From: Riptortus pedestris
Taxonomy: Eukaryota; Arthropoda; Insecta; Hemiptera; Alydidae
DNA length: 64,000 nucleotides
Assembly (NCBI GenBank): GCA_019009955.1
Contig: CM032230.1
Location: 4,792,501 to 4,856,500, forward strand
Direction: 5' to 3'
The notes beneath the pieces are model-generated. The model was not told where the DNA came from and did no database searches. It saw nothing but the letters and a program-made list of their open reading frames with translations. Below, piece after piece: positions 55,985 to 64,000 of this stretch. Within the stretch, counting starts at the first letter, position 1. Each line of letters begins with the position of its first letter. The position numbers and the translations under genes are program-made.

Positions 55985-56450
55985 ATAAAAATGTATCTAA
56001 AAAATAAATTGTAAATGTGAACTCATTTTTCAAAAATTGTCTTATGAGAGTGCTACCTCAATAGCTGATTTCTCTTGAAGAGAAAGCGATCCTAGAAAAC
56101 TGTTCTAACGAATTCCTGATGTATTTAAACTTGAAATGACTCAGTTATTCATAGTGAAATTCAGAGGAGTAGAAGTGGTAATTTATTGAATGCTCAAAAC
56201 AATAAAATACAAATAGCTCAGATAATATTCGACTTAGAGAAAAAACACATCAGACAATACTTGAAAATTAAATTTGCAACAAGATTGGTTCTACAACATC
56301 TTTCAGCCCAACTCAGAATAACCATGATATTTTAAATTTTTAACCCCCTCCCCCTCTAGAACCCCCTTTATTCCTGGTTTGATTTCAGCAATTAACAAAT
56401 ATGATCTTTACTATAGAATGAAACGGTAAAAACTATAAAAGGGGTCAACA
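55985..56450 (+). mobile_element. F2 right end and adjacent interior fragment
   Basis: GCTACCTCAATAGCTGATTT, CTCTTGAAGAGAAAGCG is a variant right end; 56150-56440 repeats the interior (AGTAGAAGTGGTAATTTATT, AATTTGCAACAAGATTGGTT). Confidence 0.55.
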
Positions 56451-57165
56451 ATTTTAAAGGGCAAGAAAGACTAAACCGAACTCATCGACACTCCTAATTA
56501 ATGCCTTCTTCATTGTAATTTATATTAACACTTTTAAGCAAAAACAGGGTGGGGTTTGTAAGAGAGGCATGAAATGCAAAATTTTGCTAAAAACAATAGC
56601 GAGAGTCATTAAGTTTAAAGGGCACAAAATACCGAACTTATATGTCGATTATGATTACTTTAATGTTATCAGTATATGCATAATACTCTTCCGTTTTAAG
56701 ACTGAGAGGATTTAATGTGAGGAGAAATTATATAACTCCCAGTTTATACACAGGTTTTATCAGTTGTATTATGTTGGAAATGCAAAGATAAAGTCACAAT
56801 CACTTCTGCCTCACTCCTCCTGGCCTCACATTGTATTAGTTCAGAGTTTGCCTCATAAATTTACATTTTTTAAAATTCTCATTAATAAATAATTTAGAAG
56901 AATGAATGATGGGAGGAGGTGATTGCACTGGGGAGATGCATCCAGTTATTTGTGGTATTTATTAACACTCTTCCTTTAATATTTTGTATTTTACTGAATA
57001 TACTATGTACCGTTATGAATATAAAGTTAACTTTCCGGACATAGAAAAGAGTATTTTGTAATAATGGTTATTATGTACATAAAATGTCAATATTGTGGAC
57101 ACTGAAGCTTCACTATACAAATACCTTTATTGACAAATATCGAGCAAGGCCGGGTACCATAGTTA

Positions 57166-57168
<3 letters not shown>
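56451..57168. other. Diverged F1-like pieces and spacer
   Basis: GGGGTCAACAATTTTAAAGG, AAAGACTAAACCGAACTCAT and, at 57075-57165, AAATATCGAGCAAGGCCGGG (an F1 head relative) before (TA)n. Too diverged to order. Confidence 0.45.

Positions 57169-57223
<55 letters not shown>
57169..57223. repeat. (TA)n microsatellite
   Basis: About 55 bp next to an F1-like head. Confidence 0.9.
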
Positions 57224-57228
<5 letters not shown>

Positions 57229-57604
57229 TTACCAAAAATTGTGACAGAGTAAACCCCCGCAGGACAGTGGGAAATCAAAAAGCTGACTATCTGACTTATT
57301 ACTAAAGCAGGGTGGAGGTCATGCCCCTTCATATGTAGCTGAGCTAAATATTTGCATTTTCACTCTTAGTTAAATTACAAAACCTATCACCTGATTAAAT
57401 TTTAATTGATGGGATATTGCAAATGTTAGCTAATGTAAATTATTTTAATTTAATAAATCATTTCTTTTTTGCATGAAATGGTGATGTTAATAGAACTTAA
57501 AAAGGGAGATCATTTCAATTTTATTTAACTAAAACGATCAGAAGAATGAAAATTAAGCTGTTGTGAATAAAAAAATATATAAATTTATTCAGTGATTGAC
57601 TCAC
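57224..57604. other. Spacer
   Basis: AT-rich; no feature recognised. Confidence 0.4.
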
Positions 57605-57712
57605 TATAGATAATTCCAAGTCCCACCCTGTGTGGGAAGTCCCACCCTGTGTGGGAAAGGGTGGTAACCTGTACATAATCCATCCCTATTAGCCTAAAAT
57701 GGTTGTTAATTC
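57605..57712 (+). mobile_element. SINE-A 3' fragment with internal duplication
   Basis: AGTCCCACCCTGTGTGGGAA is tandemly duplicated, then AGGGTGGTAACCTGTACATA and AGCCTAAAATGGTTGTTAAT. Confidence 0.55.
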
Positions 57713-57754
57713 CAATTTTAATTTTGTTTTATATAAGCCTTGCTATTTATTTTT

Positions 57755-58140
57755 ATAAAGAACTAGCCATTTGCCTGGGAAATCATTTGAGGCTGAGTGG
57801 TGATGGTATTTCTTTTTGGGCGTATAACTCATTTATACTTTGGTGTACGACAAAAGTGTATATTACAAAAGTTACTCTCAATAACAAAATAAACAACTAT
57901 TGTTTTATGCATATTTGCCAAAAAACTAATAGAAAACGAAATATCGCTATTTTTAATCCCAGGCCTCCCTTATAACCCCCACTCCTATTCTAGTTCCTAG
58001 TCTCAGAGAATATTAATGTAGCCAAAAACCTAAGCTGGGTTAGTAGTAACATACATACCTAGTTTCATAAAATTCGGTTCAGCCATTTACCATTCTATAA
58101 AGGACATGCAAATAACCATTCATTTTTATATGTATAGATT
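57755..58140 (+). mobile_element. F1 copy, deleted, variant tail
   Basis: The head scrap AACTAGCCATTTGCCTGGGA, GGCTGAGTGGTGATGGTATT jumps to a single internal unit (GTATAACTCATTTATACTTT) and the variant end GGTTCAGCCATTTACCATTC. Confidence 0.65.
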
Positions 58141-58185
58141 TTCATTAGTGTATTTTTATACACTGTTTTTTCATACTTTTTGTAA

Positions 58186-60120
58186 TTTTTTAGCAGATTT
58201 CCTTAAAGAAAATCAGCTATTCAGGTTGAGCGCATCAACTACTCACAATGCGATTTTTGAAAAATGTCCACAGATGTCCATCAATCCTACCTAGTTTTAT
58301 GTAAATAAAAAAAAGCTCAAGTTCATTAATGGCTCAAATAGGATGAGTGGAGGGGGGTTTATAAGGAGGTATTTTCAAAAGTCGGAAATATCTCTGTTAT
58401 TATATGTCAGATCAAAACATTATACAGAATCAATCTTATTGCAAATTAAATTTACTATAAATATTGTTTATACATTTTTTCTCTGTCTTGAATATTAACC
58501 AAGATATTTACATTTTTTTAAGTTTCTTCCTTCGTTAAAACCAACTTTCAGTCATCTATATATATATAAAATTGTAACCTCTGTCTGTACATTGATTTTT
58601 TTCGCGAAATTTCACGATAACTTTTCGTTTCACATGTCATAGACACCATAACTACATTTTGTTTCTTTCGTGTCTGTTTGTTTGTTTGTTTATTTGTTTG
58701 TTTGTTTGTTACCTTTTCACGCATAAACGGCTGAACCGAATTTTATGAAACTTGGTATGTATATTACTACTAGCCCAACTTAGACTTTAGGCTATATTAA
58801 TATTCTCTAAGACGAACAGGAGTGGGGGTTATAAGGGAGGCCTGAAATTAAAAATTGCGATATTTCGTTTCCTATTGATTTTTCAGCAAATATGAACATA
58901 ACAAAAGTAGTTTATTTTGTAATTTAGAGTAACTTTTGTTCTATTCACTTTTGCGTATACGGAAGTATAAATGAGTTATGCGCTAAAAACTATAGCGGGA
59001 GTCCACAATTTTATTTGGCAACAAAAGACTCTACCGAACTAAACCAAACTCGGTATGTAAATTAGCACTAACGCCTTCCTTATAATAAGGCATACTAACA
59101 TTTCTAGGGACGGGCAGGAGTGGGGGTTATAAGAAAGGCCTGAAATTAAAAGTAGTGATATTTCGTTTCCTATTGGGGTTTCGGCAATTACGCCCATAAC
59201 AAAAGTTGTTTATTTTGTTATTTGGCGTAACTTTTGTTATATACACTTTCGTCGAATACCTCAGTATAAATGAGTTATACGTTAAAAACTACTAATTCAA
59301 ATCTATGCATAATGCACAGGAAGCGGGAAATATGACGGGAGGACAGTGAAGTCTTACATAAAAAAAATAATTGTATTATTAACAAATCCAAAGAAACGAC
59401 GGGTATTTACTCTAAACACTGGGACGGGTAAATGTCAAAACATTGTGTAAAGTAAAGCCTTGCCAAAAAAATACTATCACCATTCAGCCTCAAATGAATT
59501 CCCCAGCGAAGCCGGGTATCTAAGCTAGTCATACTCTAAAATTAAACTAATATCTCTTGAAACGCCTTATTCCAAATGTAAACACCATATATTGTTTTCA
59601 ACAGATATTTACTAGATGAGATATTTGCAAATAGTTGTGTAATGTCATAATCAATTAAGATTTTTACATTTTTGACTAGAAAATGTTGATTTTATCTGTA
59701 GCATACTCTGTATTTAACCATTTCATTCATAAATAAAGATCATATTAGATAATGACTGAAATCAGCCTTGGGGAAGAGGGGTTTGGGGAGGATATATGAA
59801 AACTGGAAACATGTTGGGTACTATGAGTCGGACCAAAAAAGTTTATACAACCAATGTAGTTGGAATTTTAAATTTCTACAATTGTTGTTAAATACATTTT
59901 TTCTTTAACCGGAATATTTTTATTTTTTCAGTCTTAATAGACCCCCACTTATAATCATCTGATTTTTACTATAAGTACTGAGTGCATTCCAAATGATGTT
60001 AAAGGCTTCTTACTACGGCAGAAGTAGTGAATAGATGGTGAGATGAGATATCCAATGTGATAACCACGATGTGGGAAATCTGCTCAGTTTACCCCCAGAC
60101 CCCGCTTGATGGAATTTTTT
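58186..60120 (-). mobile_element. F2 copy interrupted by F1 (nest 3)
   Basis: Right end TTTTTAGCAGATTTCCTTAA at 58186; interior to 58555; F1 insertion; interior resumes at 59529 with TCATACTCTAAAATTAAACT and ends at the left end GGGAAATCTGCTCAGTTTAC ... CCGCTTGATGGAATT. The non-LTR fragment begins where F2 stops. Confidence 0.7.
58556..59528 (-). mobile_element. F1 copy q, complete, with TCAT target duplication
   Basis: Tail CTATATATATATAAAATTGT to head CCAGCGAAGCCGGGTATCTA, AGCTAG. TCAT flanks both sides (58552-58555 and 59529-59532; AGTCAT if one more pair of bases is shared). The only F1 in the window inserted outside a (TA)n run. Confidence 0.75.
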
Positions 60121-60521
60121 AATGTTATTTTCGTCATTTTTAGTGGACTACAAAGTTTATTAGTTTGTTTCCTTAAATTGTTTAAGTTATCATCCCACCA
60201 CGGTTTGGAGTTATAAGTTTTCTTACTCTTATGAATATTGAATTTATTACAAATTTTAAAAGATTCGTTACATGCTTTTGTCAAAGTTGTAGAAAATTTG
60301 TCTAAGTACTGTTCAAATTATTAGTTCTTAGGTACTCGGTAAGTGTGTAGTCCAAGTTACCAGTGATATTAAAATCTTTGGATACTAGTTCTCTCAGTGT
60401 TGAATCAAAATGTTCCCAATCTTTATTCTGTATTTTGTAAGTTAAATTGTAGTGTATTAAAATTTTTTGTTTATGCTCTGCCATTAATAAGTCAAATGAT
60501 AGTGTTAAATGGTCAGAGATG

Positions 60522-60530
<9 letters not shown>
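60110..60530 (-). pseudogene. Non-LTR retrotransposon ORF2 fragment (endonuclease end)
   Basis: Minus strand: ISDHLTLSFDLLMAEHKQ carries the SDHxxxxF motif at the end of the APE-type endonuclease; downstream, after a frameshift, KPWWDDNLNNLRKQTNKL matches the PWW(D/N)xxL linker before the reverse transcriptase. Upstream it is cut by a (TA)n tract and downstream it runs into an F2 left end. Dead copy. Confidence 0.7.

Positions 60531-60564
<34 letters not shown>
60530..60564. repeat. (TA)n microsatellite
   Basis: Interrupts the endonuclease part of the non-LTR fragment. Confidence 0.9.
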
Positions 60565-60571
<7 letters not shown>

Positions 60572-61251
60572 GTAGTTACTTTTTTTCAGTGATCACCTAA
60601 AAGACAAGATAAATATTGTATATTAAAGAGAAATAGTACAATCCTATAATATTTTAAGTCCAATTAATTTTCAAATGAATAACCTAGGAATATGTTTTGT
60701 GTTGATAAAATATTCATATAGTTAGACTGCACATCACTGCTGAATTATTTTCCAGAAAATTTTTAATCCTACCATTCCATTACTCATGTCACATATTTAC
60801 AGAGTACTATAAAATTATTAATAAATATTAACCCAAACAAAAAAATATATGATAATAATAGGAGCAAGATTGGATAAAACTCTGGAACTTACACTATTCT
60901 GGAAAAAAGAAAATATATAAAATTTTAATGTGCCTCACTTAAAAACTACAGCTAACACTTTTGAAACATTATTGGAAATATTTCTCCTTCTACTGATGAG
61001 TTAGTAGAATTAGAATGTAATAGAGCAAAGCATAGAGCTTAATAGAAATAAATTGAGTATTTAGTTTTTTAACATGAAACATATGCCTAAAAGTTTCCAT
61101 TTGCTTGAAAATGCCCATGTAAGGGGAGTGGTAAATTATTTTCTTAAGAGTAATACAATTAGCTAAATCCACTATGGTGAGTGATTAATCGTACAAAAAA
61201 ATACTTTTATATATGAATTTAATTCTTATTAAAGAAAATGAATGAACTCAC
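60565..61251. other. AT-rich spacer or intron
   Basis: No feature recognised. Confidence 0.4.
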
Positions 61252-61330
61252 ATTTGTGAAGATGCAGGTAGAAATGATGGCTGAGCTACAGGTAGTGGGT
61301 CAAAGGTTGGAGATTAGCTTCAACTCAGAT
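61252..61330 (-). CDS. Candidate 5' exon donating a split start codon
   Basis: On the minus strand ...TCTTCACAAAT is followed by the strong donor GTGAGT (61251-61246). Joined to the large exon's first base this gives CACAA AT|G GAT CCA, i.e. an ATG with a favourable context (A at -3, G at +4) starting M-D-P-E-N-N. An in-frame TAA lies ~75 bases upstream, so this would be mostly 5'UTR. The exon's 5' limit is not determined. The join over a 5.3-kb intron is inferred; another upstream exon could be the true partner. Confidence 0.3.
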
Positions 61331-61753
61331 AAACACTTCCCAGCAATATATATATTAGGGTAGTCCATAACTTATGTATTTCTATTTTTAATTTATCATT
61401 AATAAGTTTCATTTTCTTCTTCGTAAAAACAATGCTTAGAATACTAAAATAAATTTTTCTAAGGTGGAAATAAGAATAATTTCATCTTCATTTTTTCATT
61501 AAAAAATTGTGGGGGTACTGTATATTCATATTTCCAATTGAGGTAGATATTTTCTTGTACAAAGCAAAGGGAGTATCATAATCGTGAAAATTTTCTCTTT
61601 TCAGATTTGAAGGATATCCATTTGGACCTTGCCTACCTCATTTTGACCATATCCAGCCTCACCTCTTCCTATCTCCTACAACTCAAAAGCGACCAGCCTT
61701 AGAATGCTGGAATTCATATTTAGGATTGTTGTAATATCTAGCTCTGCATCTCC
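61331..61753. other. Spacer
   Basis: If the candidate 5' exon is real, its promoter should be here; no convincing TATA or initiator stood out. Confidence 0.35.
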
Positions 61754-62810
61754 TTTTAGCACATTTCCCTTAAGGGAAATCAGCTATTGAGGTTGTACTC
61801 ATGACGGAATTTTCGCAATTTTTCTTCAAATGTCCATCGATCCTACCTAGTAGATGACGAAAATGAGTTCCGTTCAAAACTATATATATATATTTGTCTG
61901 TTACCGCTCTAGCGGTCGCAATTTTTGTTTGATCGTTTCCAAACTCGATATTTAGTCGTTTTATGTAAAATGAACGATCAAGTTCGTTAACGGCTGAAAT
62001 CGGACCAGTGGGAGGGGAGGATTTTCGAAATATCTCCGTTACTATACGTCCGATCGAAAAATTGTACAGAATCAATCTTATTGCAAATTAAATTTACTAT
62101 AAATATTGTTACATACATTTATTCTCTATCTTGAATATTAACCCAGATATTTGCATTTTTATTAAATCTGAGCGGCTAACGGACGAAGTAACTTTCCCGC
62201 CAAAAGCTAGTTCGGCCGTTTCCTTAACTGTTCGGCTCTCGTGAAATTTCTCTATTGTAAAACTTCACGTGGGAAATCTGCTTAGTTTAAGCAGCACCTG
62301 CGTGAGGGACTTTTTTAGTTTCACGCTTTTACTAAACCCTCACTCCTACTAGTGACATATTAATAATAAGCTGTTATATCATATACTAGTTCATTTCAGG
62401 GCTAAATACCAAATATTGTTTTTGTGGGGTATACGCAAATAAGTTCTGTTGACCCCCCCCCTTTTTGTTCTTGGATTACAACAATTTAAGTGATTGAGAT
62501 AAAACTGATTCTGATTCATTACAAATTACAGCACTAGCTTTAGTAAATTGTTTTCAATTAAATTAATATGTTACATTCAAATATATTTCGTTAATTGTTT
62601 GTTTCTCCGGTCTATCTACCGTTTGACTGGCCTGTTTGTTTACATTTCAGCCGCTTTTCGTTGTAGAGATTATTAACTTGTTTTGTAAATTGACTGAAAG
62701 ATTTCTCGTTACAGTTTGTATTTATTCACCTGTATGCGTATTTATCTATTGTAAACCTTCGCGTGGGAAATCTCCTCAGTTGACGCAGCTCCTGCGTGAC
62801 GGACTTTTTT
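61754..62810 (-). mobile_element. F2, near-complete copy with a nested short F2
   Basis: Right end TTTTAGCACATTTCCCTTAA, left end CTGCGTGACGGACTTTTTT. At about 62160-62318 a ~160-bp unit with its own left end (TTAAGCAGCACCTGCGTGAG, GGACTTTTTTA) interrupts ATTTGCATTTTT / GTTTCACGCTTTTACTAAAC of the outer copy. Confidence 0.75.
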
Positions 62811-62979
62811 GATCTAAATCGACTAAGACGGGGGGGGGGGCTAGATGAAGACGAAACATTACTGATTTCTACATAGCATTATTAATTTGTTTTTGGCCAA
62901 CGTCTAAGGTGACTATTTGGGGGGGGGGTCCCTTAAATATCTGAAGTTCTTCCATTTCTTACTCAATCTATTAGAATAT

Positions 62980-63190
62980 TAAAGACGTCCGTCACGCAGA
63001 AACTGCATAAACTAAGCAGATTTCCCAGGTGGGCCACGTATTTTCATTTATTTCAAAACTTAAAAGTTCAATGAGAACAATATTTGGTATTTAATCTTCA
63101 AATAAAGTGCATCATAACATAATAGACTATTATTAATATGAGATTAGTAGGAATGGGGGATTACTGAAGACCGAAAACCACCAGGCTTAT
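62980..63190 (+). mobile_element. F2 left part
   Basis: ACGTCCGTCACGCAGAAACT, ACTAAGCAGATTTCCCAGGT, ATTTGGTATTTAATCTTCAA, GATTAGTAGGAATGGGGGAT. G-runs at 62830 and 62919 lie in unassigned sequence before it. Confidence 0.65.
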
Positions 63191-63234
63191 GAAATACAAG
63201 TAGCTAGTGTAGTAAATAATACTACATTTAAGTT

Positions 63235-64000
63235 TAAAGTTTTGAGCAAGGAGAAAATTGTGATCTCTTGCCTGAGGCTTTCCAGGGAAGAGTAGGGGCC
63301 AATGGATATCCTGGTTGGAGCAGACATTGCTGGCAACCTAATAACAAGATGTCAGATATTAAAATGCGGGCTGATGGCATTTGAATATCAGCATTACAGC
63401 TCTTGAATTCTCTGCAGAAGAATAATACAAGTTAGAAGCTATTGGAATTATTAATTGAAGTTAGAGCTGGTCAACAAAGAGAATCAATTGGTAGAACATT
63501 TTTTTCTAGACAGTGAATATTTTAGATGATGGCCTTTAAGAGGTGGGACTTCCTAGGAGAGATCACCCATCTTTTGCCATGAATTTGGACATAGCTCAAG
63601 AGACTAGAATCAACCTGAAGAAAATGGATGGAAGGTAGAATGAAAGTTATGACGCAGTATTTAAGGCTTGGTTAGCAGATGGAATCATAGAATAAGCAGC
63701 GGAACAGATTTATGAAAAGGGATATTATTTGGCCCACAGGCGTATAATCAAAGAATCAACTTCTACAAAGATATGACCAGTTTTGGGTGCTTCAGATTAT
63801 TCAAAAGTAACTAAACCAATGCCTAGAGAAAGGTTCCAACTTAATTGAGCTAATTCCTGACATTCTGTTGCATTTCAGGATGGAACGTTACAGAGTGATT
63901 TCAGATGTCAAGTGAGCTTTTCTGCAAATCTCAGTTAATGAAGAGGGCAGAGAACTATGATTTTTATTACCTTACACAATATTTAACCGTTTCATGGAAA
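63235..64000 (+). pseudogene. BEL/Pao retrotransposon pol fragment, runs off the window
   Basis: In plus frames: IDILVGADIAGNL (end of the aspartic protease region), then SYDAVFKAWLADGIIE, GYYLAHRRIIKESTSTK, GSNLIELIPDILLHFRMERY and AFLQISVNEEGREL. These follow the order and spacing of BEL/Pao protease-to-reverse-transcriptase sequence (YLPHHxVxKxxSTTKxRxVFDAS, GPxLxxxIxxILLRFR, DIxKAFLQI). Several in-frame stops and shifts show an inactive copy. The reverse transcriptase catalytic core would lie beyond position 64000. Confidence 0.75.

Overview
The window is nuclear DNA from an arthropod, almost certainly an insect. It is AT-rich and intron-bearing, it carries SINEs, non-LTR, BEL/Pao and mariner remnants, and it encodes a cuticular protein with the Rebers-Riddiford (R&R, chitin-binding) consensus. 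I cannot name the species. Most of the sequence is transposon-derived. Every longer ORF that spans a TA, CT or CAAA microsatellite is spurious.

Three protein genes, all on the minus strand, are supportable. (1) A compact apparently single-exon gene at 24202-25161 encodes a ~319-residue Ser/Lys/Asp-rich, probably disordered protein. A poly(A) signal lies three bases after its stop. (2) A three-exon cuticular protein gene spans 42418 to 31760: exon 1 encodes only M-L-W, exon 2 the rest of the signal peptide and linker, and exon 3 the R&R domain. Its introns are full of repeats, and intron 2 holds a decayed second copy of the R&R exon. (3) A gene at 55949-48325 has one very large exon coding five ~50-60 residue Ser/Gln-rich repeats, a 42-nt exon, and a last exon coding a Cys/Ser/Asp heptad tail. 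The tail is read in a different frame from the longest ORF there. Decayed tandem copies of the coding end and 3' flank follow the last exon. Two weaker candidate genes are sketched at about 17.9-18.1 kb (plus) and 19.2-20.4 kb (minus).

Two repeat families dominate. Family F1 has a CCCGG/CCGGG hairpin head, a variable array of ~295-bp tandem units each holding an AACAAAAGTT/AACTTTTGTT hairpin, a (CAAA)n tract and a (TA)n tail. Family F2 is ~0.9-1.1 kb: one end carries the stem CGCAG-GGG-CTGCG, the other a TTTCCCTTAAGGGAAA palindrome followed by CTAAAA, and it has an internal (TA)n. F1 copies repeatedly sit inside the (TA)n of F2, giving multi-kilobase nests at 2.6-6.9, 25.5-29.7 and 58.2-60.1 kb. 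Other mobile DNA: a tRNA-derived SINE family (SINE-A) with one convincing target duplication, a second tRNA-like SINE, a TTAA-flanked piggyBac-type MITE, a hAT-like MITE, foldback elements, and fragments of mariner, IS630/Tc1, non-LTR and BEL/Pao elements.

Layout: 0-16.7 kb repeats and AT-rich spacer; 16.8-22.2 kb the quietest stretch, with the weak gene candidates; 22.2-31.5 kb repeat nests around the 24-kb gene; 31.7-42.5 kb cuticle gene; 42.7-47 kb transposon debris; 48-56 kb (perhaps to 61 kb) the Cys/Ser/Asp-tail gene; 56-64 kb repeats ending in a BEL/Pao fragment that runs off the window.
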